Part shown: positions 32,029 through 40,148 of the stretch, piece after piece
How positions within the stretch are numbered: position 1 is the stretch's first letter
Layout of the letters: each line of letters opens with the position of its first letter
Assembly: GCF_002860345.1 (NCBI RefSeq)
Contig: NZ_NMYC01000001.1
Coordinates: 806,001-870,000 of the forward strand
Reading direction: 5' to 3'
Length of the DNA stretch: 64,000 bases
Source: Bifidobacterium anseris
GTDB taxonomy: Bacteria; Actinomycetota; Actinomycetes; Actinomycetales; Bifidobacteriaceae
Translations under genes and position numbers: made by a program
Notes under the pieces: model-generated
The model's input: only the letters and a program-made list of their open reading frames with translations
Told to the model about the DNA's origin: nothing
The model's database searches: none

Positions 32029-32478
32029 TCATGCGCTGGCGACTGCGTTCTTGTTGCCGCGCTTGACGACGATCATCCAGATCGATCCTACGATGACGGC
32101 GACGGCGGCGATGTAGAACAGATAGACGCCGAAGCCGAGGCTATAGGATCCGTATGGGGTGAAGCTCATATTGAAATAGACGTAGGTCAATGTCGCGATG
32201 ATCGCGAAGACGAGCGTCGGGATGCCTTTCGCGGCGATCGCGAAGATGAGCGCGAGCACACCGCATGCCGCGATGACGATGATTATGCCGAGGATGACCT
32301 CGGATACGCCGAAGCTCATGTTCGCGATCTGCTGCATTTCCTTCCACCGTTCCGCGATCGTGAACGCCGTCATCGTGTCATTGCTTGCCGTGGCGTATGG
32401 CAGCACGAGTGAGACGAGCATGACGAGTGATCCGATGATCGTGAGCGCGCGCGGTCCTGCGAGTGATGTCCTCTTCAT
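32029..32478 (-). CDS. Small four-helix membrane protein, unknown
   Basis: 149 residues with four hydrophobic helices (ALTIIGSLVMLVSLVLPYAT, VILGIIIVIAACGVLALIFA, TLVFAIIATLTYVYFNMSF, GVYLFYIAAVAVIVGSIWMI). No family recognised. AAGGAG seven bases before the ATG. Third from last gene of the operon, 50 bp after the preceding membrane gene; that gap holds an AATCAATC-type spacer. Confidence 0.75.
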   Translation of the reverse strand: MKRTSLAGPRALTIIGSLVMLVSLVLPYATASNDTMTAFTIAERWKEMQQIANMSFGVSEVILGIIIVIAACGVLALIFAIAAKGIPTLVFAIIATLTYVYFNMSFTPYGSYSLGFGVYLFYIAAVAVIVGSIWMIVVKRGNKNAVASA

Positions 32479-32528
32479 GATGACTCCTTATATAGAAAAG
32501 AAAGATTGATTGAATGAATGGATGATTG

Positions 32529-33185
32529 CTACCCATGACTGATTTGGACGACGATCGACGCGCACAGCAGCAGTACTGTCGCGACACATGCGATCGCGAG
32601 CGCGATCAGGACAAGGTTGCGTCCTGACACGTGCCCTCGGCGCCCAGTGACCGCGAATGCCACGCCGCATATGGTGAACATGAGGATGATGAACATGAGG
32701 GCGCCGCTCCAGTTCGGGCTCCATTCGTCGAAGCTTGATACGCCGTATATCGCGCCAAGGCATGCGACGACGACCGCGGCGATCGCCCATTTTGAACGTG
32801 GTCCGTTGTTGTCCGCGGTGATCCAACGCCAGAACCGCCGTTTCGCGATGACATCCGAGGGAACGACGGTGCTCTGCGCGGCCATCTGTTCGGCAAGCTC
32901 ACGGTACAGGCGGCTGCATGCGCCACTGCTGTCGTTCGCGCCGAGCGGCGCGTCGATGATGACCGCACTCTGTTCGCCGCTTTCGACGACGCGCGCCTCG
33001 TATGTACCACCACCGTTTGGAAGATGGAAACTCACGGTGCGCGCGGCGTCATCGTTGCCGACCACGTCGAATCCCGCACTGTACCGCAACGTCTGCAGCA
33101 ACGTGGCATAGGTCTGCGCGACGGGCGCTTGATAGCTTTGCCGAGCTACTGGCACGCGGTGTGTCGCGGGATTCGATTCGGTCAT
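32529..33185 (-). CDS. Membrane protein with an N-terminal 'SAGFD' domain
   Basis: 218 residues. Residues about 25-105 (TYATLLQTLRYSAGFDVVG..., RTVSFHLPNGGGTYEARVVE) form a soluble domain clearly paralogous to the N-terminal domain of the next gene upstream (539 residues). The C-terminal half has three hydrophobic helices (WAIAAVVVACLGAIYGVSSF, ALMFIILMFTICGVAFAV, LVLIALAIACVATVLLLCAS). Function unknown. Codon bias is normal for the genome. Confidence 0.75.
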   Translation of the reverse strand: MTESNPATHRVPVARQSYQAPVAQTYATLLQTLRYSAGFDVVGNDDAARTVSFHLPNGGGTYEARVVESGEQSAVIIDAPLGANDSSGACSRLYRELAEQMAAQSTVVPSDVIAKRRFWRWITADNNGPRSKWAIAAVVVACLGAIYGVSSFDEWSPNWSGALMFIILMFTICGVAFAVTGRRGHVSGRNLVLIALAIACVATVLLLCASIVVQISHG

Positions 33186-33225
33186 GATGGGTCCTTCGGA
33201 TAAGTGGATTGTGATTGGGAGTGGA

Positions 33226-34845
33226 TCAGCCGACCGAGGCGAGCCGCTGGTTGACGCGGTTCATGACCCCAAGGTAGTACTGCAGATCGGCGTCGGTCCA
33301 TGTGGACTGGTCCATTCCCTCGATCTTCTGCGTCATATCCGAATATTCCTGCATCATCTTGAGGTATTCGGTCATCATGCCGGACTGGTCGGAGGACGAA
33401 TTGTACTTCTCCATGAAGTCGCAGTACTTGTTCATATACGACTCGTAGGAATCCATCGCTTCCTTGACGGCAGGGGTCACGCCACCGGAGTTCTGGTTCT
33501 GCGCCTCCTGCTGCTTCTTCGCTTCCTCCTCCTGGGCCTTCCTCCCCTGCTCTTCGAGGCGCTTCTGCTCCTCCTCGGCCTTCTTGCGCTCCTCCTCGGC
33601 CTTCTTCTCCTCTTCGGCCTTCTTCGCGGCTTCCTCCTCGGCTTTCTTCTGAGCTTCCTCCTCTGCCTTCTTTTCCTTTTCGCTCATATCAGCGCGATAT
33701 CGTTCGGCAGATTTGACTGTAACATCCATTTCTCCGAAAGAACTATAGTGTGTTAAATCAATATAGTTTCCCTCAGAATCTTTTGCACTATAGTCAGAAC
33801 TTGAGCTTTTGTAATCTCCAACGAATCCATTGTCCTTTGTCTTGCTCACGTATTCTGCGAACTCAGCATCATCGACATTACAGACCTTGATACTCACGTA
33901 ATCCGCATCATCATTCCATACATAACCCTTGAGTTCATTGGGCTTCGGAGCTTTCGCACCTACACCAGCCGTCGGCCAGCTAATCGCTTCGCAGAAGGGG
34001 TCGTCAGCAGCGGAAGAAGACGCGCTGGAGTCAGAGGACGACGATTCCCTCGCCCTGGAACCGGTTGCTGTGGCACCGATGAGCGACAGCACCAGCGCGA
34101 CGATGGTGGCGCCCGCAGCGATCACCGTGAACAGACGGCCATGTTCCTTGCCCGGCTGCGTATTCAGATACGCAGCCGCACACAACACCGCGGCGATAAC
34201 CGCGAAGACGATGCACAGCACAACCGGCGGATGCATACCGAGGGCCACAAAACCGAAAATCAGGAACACGACGGAGACCACAAGCGCGACAATCGCCATC
34301 GTGGACGTCTTGCCGGTGTTCTCGTCGGTCAGCAGCGCTGCGAACTTGTTCTTCGGCGCGCGATGCGTCGGGGCGCCCGACTGATTCTCGCCGGCGGCGG
34401 CGTCCGCAGCCGGAGCAGCCGATGCCACAGGCGCCTCCGGCGGTGTCGGCATCGTCTGTGTCGGCTGTTCCTGCGTGTTGAGCACGGTCGTCGTCGTGGC
34501 CGGCATCGTCTGCGTCGCACCCTGCACCATCAGCTGGTCGCCGAGATCCTTGTAGAATTTTGCGATTTCCGACTGCGCATCTTCGCCGGCTTCGACCGGC
34601 ACCGTCACCTGCACGATGCTGGAGGAAGGATCGGAGCCTTCCGCCACCTTCGCAACGAACAGTCCACTGATGCTCGGAGCGCTGAACGTGACGGTCCTTG
34701 TCTGATCGTCCTTATGGATCAGATCGAATCCAGCGCTGAACTGCAACATCTGCTCCAATGCCCCGTATACGTCATGCGTCGATGCCATATATGTCTGTTG
34801 ACTCGGCTGCGAACCCGCTCCCGGATTCACTTCTGGCGTGGCCAT
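33226..34845 (-). CDS. Multidomain membrane protein with coiled coil (DUF6591-like segment)
   Basis: 539 residues: N-terminal 'SAGFD' domain (about 20-105), Pro/Thr/Ala-rich linker, three hydrophobic helices (about 180-265, SFHL-like turn at TATGSRAR), a Ser-rich stretch, a domain with KGYVWNDDADYVSIKVCNVD and HYSSFGEMDVTVKSA that resembles DUF6591, a Lys/Glu coiled coil (EEEAQKKAEEEAAKKAEEEK and on), and a C-terminal helical domain starting AMDSYESYMNKYCDFMEKY. The middle domain (33690-33960) is markedly AT-richer than its surroundings. Start at 34845 is supported by AGGAGGGAAG. Role unknown; topology suggests an envelope sensor or scaffold. Confidence 0.8.
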   Translation of the reverse strand: MATPEVNPGAGSQPSQQTYMASTHDVYGALEQMLQFSAGFDLIHKDDQTRTVTFSAPSISGLFVAKVAEGSDPSSSIVQVTVPVEAGEDAQSEIAKFYKDLGDQLMVQGATQTMPATTTTVLNTQEQPTQTMPTPPEAPVASAAPAADAAAGENQSGAPTHRAPKNKFAALLTDENTGKTSTMAIVALVVSVVFLIFGFVALGMHPPVVLCIVFAVIAAVLCAAAYLNTQPGKEHGRLFTVIAAGATIVALVLSLIGATATGSRARESSSSDSSASSSAADDPFCEAISWPTAGVGAKAPKPNELKGYVWNDDADYVSIKVCNVDDAEFAEYVSKTKDNGFVGDYKSSSSDYSAKDSEGNYIDLTHYSSFGEMDVTVKSAERYRADMSEKEKKAEEEAQKKAEEEAAKKAEEEKKAEEERKKAEEEQKRLEEQGRKAQEEEAKKQQEAQNQNSGGVTPAVKEAMDSYESYMNKYCDFMEKYNSSSDQSGMMTEYLKMMQEYSDMTQKIEGMDQSTWTDADLQYYLGVMNRVNQRLASVG

Positions 34846-34913
34846 GGCTTCTTCCCTCCTCGTTGGCGTCAGGGTGCGCGGATGCATGACCATGCATCCG
34901 CGCACCCGATCAC

Positions 34914-35072
34914 CTATCGGTCGTTCTGCTCCGGCAGAGAACTCCCCATGGCGGCCGCCGGGCTCCCGTCGTCCGCAGGACGCGGACGGCCGTCGTCCGA
35001 CGACACCTCGCGTGCCACCTCATCCAACTCTCGAACGCCGCGCAGAATCATGCTTGCCAACTGAGCGAACAT
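34914..35072 (-). CDS. Small 52-residue protein, first gene of the operon
   Basis: Starts MFAQLASMILRGVRELDEVA, then a hydrophilic Asp/Pro-rich tail. AGAAAGGAG lies seven bases before the ATG, a strong site; a longer start at 35165 has none. The N-terminus could form an amphipathic membrane helix. Unknown function; leader peptide or small operon partner. Confidence 0.6.
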   Translation of the reverse strand: MFAQLASMILRGVRELDEVAREVSSDDGRPRPADDGSPAAAMGSSLPEQNDR

Positions 35073-35249
35073 ATCTGCACTCCTTTCTGACGAGAGATAC
35101 TCCACGACCGGCCTTCGGTCATGGCGGACTTGTGTCCTGTCATGCTTCTCGTCATTAAGGGGCATGTTTTATTCGCGAACCGTTCTCCTTACTCTCGCGA
35201 AATCGGCGGTTTTCCGGGGATTATGACGAGTTCTCTGCCCTGTTGTTCC

Positions 35250-35297
35250 ATTCTCGAAGCTTCGTCATATAGTGTCAATGACATATCATGTTATAAA
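35250..35297. promoter_or_regulatory. Divergent promoter pair with a palindromic operator
   Basis: TGTCAATGACA (35273-35283) is a perfect 5-1-5 palindrome. Its left half is the -35 (TTGACA, minus) of a promoter with 17-bp spacer and GAGAAT (-10, 35250-35255) for the SPFH operon. On the plus strand an extended -10, TGTTATAAA (35289-35297), serves the XRE regulator, whose spacer holds the same palindrome. The regulator would be expected to bind here and control both units. Confidence 0.6.
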
Positions 35298-35326
35298 TAC
35301 GCGGATTAAGAGAAGGGGAATATAGC

Positions 35327-36136
35327 ATGGATGATATAACCCAGCTTCGCGCCGCCTGCTGGCGGCAACGACTGCGCGAGTGTCTGAAGGAGCGTGGCCT
35401 CACACAGGTGGAATTCGTCAGCGCGCTCAACCGCACCTATCTGACGCGCTTCCACCAGAAGGACGTCAGCAGGTGGCTCAACACCGGCAACCAGACCGCC
35501 AACGGCGTCATCGGCTTTCCCAAATACGAGACGATGATGCTCATCGCTGACTTCCTCGGCGTCGACGTGGGCTATCTGACCGGCGAAACCGACGAGACGT
35601 CCTTCGATCTGGAGAAGGCGAGTTCTTATACGGGTCTGAGCAGCGACGCCATCCTGTCCATCCGCCAGTGGATCGACGCCCCCGACAACTCCCCCGATGC
35701 CGAGCTGCGCGATTGGCGCGCCGATACGATCAACCGCCTGTTCTTCTCCTCGTATTTCGACGAGCTGGCGGCCAAGATGCTCACGCTCTACGAGATGTCC
35801 ACGATCTGCTACACCAATCCCGAGCGCTTCCAGAATCTGATGCGATCGCTCGCCGCCAGCAGCGATATGCCAAACGACCTGACCTTCCAATTGATCATCG
35901 GCGCGTTCTACGGCATGGCGAATGAATCGTTCTCGGCGCTGCTCAAGGACGCCTACCCCACCCCGATCGAACAGCAATTCGAGTATTCCCTCGACATGCA
36001 GGACATGGCGGACAAGCAAGAAGATGAAGATGATGAAGATGATGAAGATGATGAAGATGATGAAGATGATGAGGATGATGACGAAGATGAGGAAGACATC
36101 TCCGATCCCGAAGACCTGTGGTTCGGCGCGCTCTGA
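35327..36136 (+). CDS. XRE-type transcriptional regulator with acidic repeat tail
   Basis: 269 residues. Residues about 10-90 form an XRE/Cro-type helix-turn-helix (RLRECLKERGLTQVEFVSAL...RFHQKDVSRWLN, then IADFLGVDVGYLTG). The middle is helical and of unknown function. The C-terminal tail (about residues 230-260) is nearly pure Asp/Glu, coded by a GAT/GAA microsatellite. AAGGGGAA precedes the ATG. Divergent from the SPFH operon with a palindrome between, so an autoregulatory repressor of that operon is likely (inference). Confidence 0.82.
   Translation: MDDITQLRAACWRQRLRECLKERGLTQVEFVSALNRTYLTRFHQKDVSRWLNTGNQTANGVIGFPKYETMMLIADFLGVDVGYLTGETDETSFDLEKASSYTGLSSDAILSIRQWIDAPDNSPDAELRDWRADTINRLFFSSYFDELAAKMLTLYEMSTICYTNPERFQNLMRSLAASSDMPNDLTFQLIIGAFYGMANESFSALLKDAYPTPIEQQFEYSLDMQDMADKQEDEDDEDDEDDEDDEDDEDDDEDEEDISDPEDLWFGAL
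36020..36091 (+). repeat. GAT/GAA microsatellite coding for a poly-Asp/Glu tail
   Basis: About six imperfect 9-base units (GATGATGAA with variants GAGGATGAT, GACGAAGAT) inside the regulator gene. Unit length is a multiple of three, so slippage would change tail length without breaking the frame. Confidence 0.9.
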
Positions 36137-36238
36137 AATCCACCACCCGGCGCATACGCGACCGCACCGACATCCGCATCCACATCGGTTCCGGCATATA
36201 TTACATCCATGACATAGGGCATCCGCGTTGCCACATAG

Positions 36239-36292
36239 CGAAGCGCCTCGGCGGCGATGCAGTCAACGACGCATCGCCAACGAGGCGCTTCG
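36239..36292. terminator. Bidirectional terminator
   Basis: Nested stem: 12 bp outer (36239-36250 with 36281-36292) and 8 bp inner (36253-36260 with 36271-36278), followed by TTTCTATA on the plus strand. It separates the convergent regulator gene and the next minus-strand gene. Confidence 0.85.
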
Positions 36293-36351
36293 TTTCTATA
36301 TCCGCCTATCGTCGCAACGATCAACGATCGCTCGGCTTTCCGGCGGCTTGC

Positions 36352-37038
36352 TCAGGCGTCCTTGTCGCCGCTCTGCTGGAACGTGAAATGCAGTTGGGTC
36401 TCCGGACTGACGCTTCTGACGATGGACGTGTAGAACGACTTCGCCTGCTCTTCGAGAATGTCCCTGTTCGAATCGACGTATTCCTTCTTCGCCTTCTCAG
36501 TGAGGATGTTGTTGACCATGTCGAGGGAGTCGATCTGCTGCGTGCCGAAGCTCAACGCCCCATTCTGTTCGACTATCACCCGGTACTCGGGATCGTCGTA
36601 GCCGATGAATTTGAACTCGGGAATCGTGATATAGAAGGCGTTCTCGCCGGTCTCCTCGATGACGACGTCCTTGCCCTCGAATCCGAGCTTCGCATCGAAG
36701 GTGTACTGGATGAACCGCGCACGTTCGGTGCCGGGAATCTCCATATTGAAGAAATGGCTCTTGTTCTCCTTCGATATGATGCCGGTCACGCCCAGTCTCA
36801 GCAGCGACACCTCCCTCGTCCGTCGCATCGAACGGATCACCTGCGTATCCTCGGTGCCCTTCTCACGCATTGACGCCGGCATCGTCCACGGAAACAGCGA
36901 ATAGAATCCAACGCTCGTGGCCCATCCTGCTCCCATAGCAGCCAGCAGCCCCACGATGACAACCCAGATTTTCCACTGCTGCCACCACTTCTTCTTCTCA
37001 TCATCCTTACCAAGGCTGCCACTTTCGTTCGTTGTCAT
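36352..37038 (-). CDS. Membrane-anchored protein, DUF4230-like
   Basis: 228 residues: short cytoplasmic N-terminus, one transmembrane helix (IWVVIVGLLAAMGAGWATS, about 24-42), then an exported domain. The pattern VVIEETGENAFYITIPEFKF... and the late KAKKEYVDSNRDILEEQAKS resemble DUF4230 proteins, whose function is unknown. A GGAGAAAC site precedes the ATG. A possible -10 (TATTAT, minus, 37284-37289) lies far upstream; otherwise 37039-37343 holds nothing recognisable. Confidence 0.7.
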   Translation of the reverse strand: MTTNESGSLGKDDEKKKWWQQWKIWVVIVGLLAAMGAGWATSVGFYSLFPWTMPASMREKGTEDTQVIRSMRRTREVSLLRLGVTGIISKENKSHFFNMEIPGTERARFIQYTFDAKLGFEGKDVVIEETGENAFYITIPEFKFIGYDDPEYRVIVEQNGALSFGTQQIDSLDMVNNILTEKAKKEYVDSNRDILEEQAKSFYTSIVRSVSPETQLHFTFQQSGDKDA

Positions 37039-37344
37039 CGTTTCTCCTCCTTCGCTCCCTTCGGGAAACCATCGGTTCCCATATGCGACGATGCATTCGG
37101 TACAGCTTGACGGGAGCGCCCAACGCCTTCACGCTCGCGCTTCGCCCCGCCGCAGATTTACTCTATCAGAGAATGCGGCGCCAGCATGACCATAGCCCGT
37201 AATCTCCGCAGATACCTGCGCGCAGATGCGATATAGGCGCGATCGTCACGCCGACCAACTCTTGTGCACACCAAGGAAACTAGATAATACCGCGTGATCT
37301 GATTCATTCTCCCGAGTCGGAAGAATCCAGACAAGCACATTCCA

Positions 37345-37382
37345 TGCGGCACGGCCCCTCCCCGTTGACGCCGTGCCGCATG
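37345..37382 (-). terminator. Terminator of the GTPase gene
   Basis: Perfect 12-bp stem (37345-37356 with 37371-37382), 16 bp past the stop on the minus strand; no T tract. Confidence 0.65.
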
Positions 37383-37398
37383 TCGACTCCGCCACCGC

Positions 37399-38619
37399 CT
37401 ACTTCTCCCGTCGCAGGAACGCCGACTTGACGAGGTCGATGATCATCTGCCGCATGTCCTTGCCGCCACCCTGCGCGGCTTCGGCGATAGCGCTGACCTT
37501 GCCGAGGTACGCGTTGCCGAACTGCTCCTCCATCAGCTGCCGCACCCAACCGAGGTCGCGCATGCTTCTACGCCCGGTGTAGACCTGTTCGAACGCGGCG
37601 ACCGCGCCTTCGCCGAGCGCGGCGATGATGCTCGCGGCGACGATCGCGTTGACGACGCTCGCGGCGAGGTTGAGCCCCGGAATCGCCTTGATCGCGCTGA
37701 TCGCCGAATGCGCGATGACGCTCGCCGTGCCCACCTGCACAATCGAATCGAGGAACTGCTTGGCGTCCTCGTCCTTGTCGATGCCGTACAGGCGCGCCAG
37801 ACCGTTCAGCTCGGCGAGCTCCAGCGGGGACAATACGAGCGTGTCGGCGATCGGGATCGGCACGGCGCCCACCGTGGCGCCAGCCGCGACGCATGCGCCG
37901 ATCAGACCTTGCGCGAGCATGCGCTTGCGCGTCAGCTTGAACTGCTGCAGGTCGTGTGCACCGCCGCGAAGCCCATCGGGCATCGCCTCCATCGTCGCGT
38001 CGATGAGGTCGGCGACACCCTCCGGCGCCGCGAACGCCGTGTCGTTGATGACGTAGGTCTGCGCGACGACCGGCACAATCGCGCGCAGGTTGTGCTCGAT
38101 GCGCGTGCCGTGGAAAGCCTCCCGCACCATCGCGACGTTGCGTTCGCGGTCCGGCTGCGAATACGATTTCGTGACGGCGGCGACGATCGGCACCGACTTC
38201 CACATCCGCACCGCGTTCGCCAGATTGCGGATTGTCTCACGGAACAGCTTCGCCGCCGTGCCGTCCACGCAGAACCAGATCACGTTGATGCGCGTGTTCT
38301 CGTTGCCTTCCTTCGCGCTCGCCCGCGACCATGCGCGCACCGCGTGCACGGCGCGCAAAGCCGCGATTGGCGACGGCTCGAAGCCGATCGAGTCGATGAC
38401 GCGGAACGGCACCGACGGGCTTTCGTAGATCGAGAGCTCCTTGGTCGTGCCGCTTGTGCCGAAGCTCGTCTTCGCGACGTCGTCGCCGATGACGGCGTTG
38501 ATGAGCGTCGATTTGCCGACGCCCGAGTTGCCCAGCACGAGCACATTGCCTTTGGGAGCCAGCTGCCGCGACGGCGGCATGGGCCGCGCGCCGTCCGTCT
38601 TGCCATTATCGTATGCCAT
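37399..38619 (-). CDS. GTPase with C-terminal YcjF/DUF697-like hydrophobic domain
   Basis: 406 residues. N-terminal G domain with P-loop GNSGVGKST (residues 30-38) and Walker B-like VIDSIGFEPS; the DxxG Gly is present (DSIG). The guanine-specificity motif is unclear (AAVTKS). The C-terminal half (about 230-400) is a DUF697-like domain with Ala/Gly-rich helices (IGACVAAGATVGAVPIPIAD, AASVVNAIVAASIIAALGE), typical of dynamin-like or IRG-like GTPases that act at membranes. Alone in its unit, between the DUF4230-like gene and a gene for a further membrane protein. Confidence 0.85.
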   Translation of the reverse strand: MAYDNGKTDGARPMPPSRQLAPKGNVLVLGNSGVGKSTLINAVIGDDVAKTSFGTSGTTKELSIYESPSVPFRVIDSIGFEPSPIAALRAVHAVRAWSRASAKEGNENTRINVIWFCVDGTAAKLFRETIRNLANAVRMWKSVPIVAAVTKSYSQPDRERNVAMVREAFHGTRIEHNLRAIVPVVAQTYVINDTAFAAPEGVADLIDATMEAMPDGLRGGAHDLQQFKLTRKRMLAQGLIGACVAAGATVGAVPIPIADTLVLSPLELAELNGLARLYGIDKDEDAKQFLDSIVQVGTASVIAHSAISAIKAIPGLNLAASVVNAIVAASIIAALGEGAVAAFEQVYTGRRSMRDLGWVRQLMEEQFGNAYLGKVSAIAEAAQGGGKDMRQMIIDLVKSAFLRREK

Positions 38620-38638
38620 GCCGCCATCTTAGCCGCAT

Positions 38639-38670
38639 CCGGAGCGGCCGCGCCATGGCGGCCGCTCCGG
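38639..38670 (-). terminator. Terminator between the GTPase and membrane-protein genes
   Basis: Perfect 13-bp stem (38639-38651 with 38658-38670) placed between the stop of the 215-residue protein (38693) and the GTPase start (38619), so the two are separate units or only partly coupled. Confidence 0.75.
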
Positions 38671-38692
38671 CGATATGCGTCGGCCTACGCCC

Positions 38693-39340
38693 TCACTTCG
38701 TCTGCGACGACGATCCCGACTCATCGTCGCTCGAGCCGGAGCCTCCGGTCAGCGCCTTCCTCGACTTCTCGGCGGCCTTCTTGCGTTCCTCGGCGAGCTT
38801 TTCCGCCTCCTCGGCCGTGCGCGGCGTGCGCACGAGTTCCGAACCGGTGGCCTCAACCATCATGTCATCGACACGGTCGAGCATCGCGTCGAACTCCTTC
38901 TTCTGCTCGGGGGTGAGTTCCGTGTCCTGGACCGCCTCAAACTGCGCGAGGATGTCCTCCATCTGGCTGTTCCATTCGATGTAGCCGTCCACCTCGTCCG
39001 CCGGCAGGCCGTCCTGGCTGTTGAGCAGCTTCGCGTAGTACGCATATTTCGTCATGAACTCCTCGTAGTTCTTCATGACCTGTTCCGGATCGGTCGTCGA
39101 TGGCGTGACCTTCTTCTTCTCGCCGTCCTCACCTTCCTTGTCCGCGTCCGCGCTTTGCGATGTGGACGCGGACGGCTTGGCTTCGGCAGACGCGTCCTCC
39201 TTCGTGTTGAAGCGCAGCGCGACGATGATGCCGACGGCGACGAGCGCGGCGGCGACGACGCCGACAACGGCGATGATCCAGATCTTCTTCTTCGACATCG
39301 GCTGCTTCGATTCCGTCTGCTGCGGTTCCGTGGTTTCCAT
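38693..39340 (-). CDS. Membrane-anchored protein related to the coiled-coil protein at 33226
   Basis: 215 residues: hydrophilic Gln/Glu-rich N-terminus, one transmembrane helix (IWIIAVVGVVAAALVAVGII, about 20-40), a Ser/Ala-rich linker, then NYEEFMTKYAYYAKLLNSQD...YIEWNSQMEDILAQFEAV. That last part resembles the C-terminal domain of the 539-residue protein (SYESYMNKYCDFMEKYNSS...). A Lys/Glu helix follows. AAGGAG lies five bases before the ATG, which is 20 codons inside the longest open frame. Function unknown. Confidence 0.75.
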   Translation of the reverse strand: METTEPQQTESKQPMSKKKIWIIAVVGVVAAALVAVGIIVALRFNTKEDASAEAKPSASTSQSADADKEGEDGEKKKVTPSTTDPEQVMKNYEEFMTKYAYYAKLLNSQDGLPADEVDGYIEWNSQMEDILAQFEAVQDTELTPEQKKEFDAMLDRVDDMMVEATGSELVRTPRTAEEAEKLAEERKKAAEKSRKALTGGSGSSDDESGSSSQTK

Positions 39341-39638
39341 CCGAACTCCTTGACCTCGGCGACGGCGGGTGGCGCCGTCCTCCTTGCGTGCGACCGACAT
39401 GCGACCGGTGTCCGTCGCGCATCCATCGTTTGTAGAACGATGGTCTCAACTTATCTTCCATCCTAACAAATCAGACGATGACAACGTCGGACACCGCGAC
39501 TGTTTCACGATGTTTTTCGACACAATCTTCACGCTTCACGCGCGACCTTCACGCTTCGCGCATCCCACCTTCACACCGCGCACACCACTTTCATGCGCCG
39601 AGTTCACCCATCGATTGCATCCGACGACACCGCCGCCC

Positions 39639-40148
39639 TCATCCGTCGACGACGATGCGCACGATGTCCGAACACGGTACGACGCACGCCGCGCCGTGTT
39701 CATCCACGATCAGCAGCCGGTGCGCCGTCCCGTCATAGCGCGTCACCGCGCCGCGCACCGTCACATACGTGCCGAATTCCTCGTCGACTTCGCTGTTGAT
39801 TCCACCATCGATTCCGCCACCGATTCCGCCATGCTGACCTCCACCACGATGCCGGCTCCCGTCATCCTCAGGCACGAAGTACGTCACTGCGACGCGCGGC
39901 GCATCGTCGAAGCGCGCGAGCAGCGTGGCGAGACACCGATCGAGCTCCTTGCGCGCGTCCTGCCCCAGTTCGATGCGTCGCACGCGTGGGCGTGCGGCAT
40001 CCTCGATGATCTCCTCGTATCCAGCGAGCGCCGCGAAAGGCATGAACTGCGCAGCCCGCTGCGCCGCCGACAGCGGCGCATGGACTTGCGACCGATGATG
40101 CGGCATGTCGATGATATCGTCGTAGCGATGCGTGCGTTCGAGGCTCAT
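39639..40148 (-). CDS. YolD-like protein paired with a Y-family polymerase
   Basis: 169 residues. The N-terminal half (RAAQFMPFAALAGYEEIIED) is the YolD-like signature, a domain found beside UmuC/DinB-type polymerases and in error-prone repair loci. A Gly/His-rich linker (HRGGGQHGGIGGGIDGGIN) is followed by an EEFGTYVTVRGAVTRYDGTA segment that looks like a small beta-barrel. ATG overlaps the polymerase stop (ATGA), so the two are coupled. Likely a modulator of the polymerase. Confidence 0.8.
   Translation of the reverse strand: MSLERTHRYDDIIDMPHHRSQVHAPLSAAQRAAQFMPFAALAGYEEIIEDAARPRVRRIELGQDARKELDRCLATLLARFDDAPRVAVTYFVPEDDGSRHRGGGQHGGIGGGIDGGINSEVDEEFGTYVTVRGAVTRYDGTAHRLLIVDEHGAACVVPCSDIVRIVVDG

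Noticed and set aside
35953-36324. Minus-strand frame coding poly-Ser
   Set aside because: Complement of the GAT/GAA repeat in the XRE gene.
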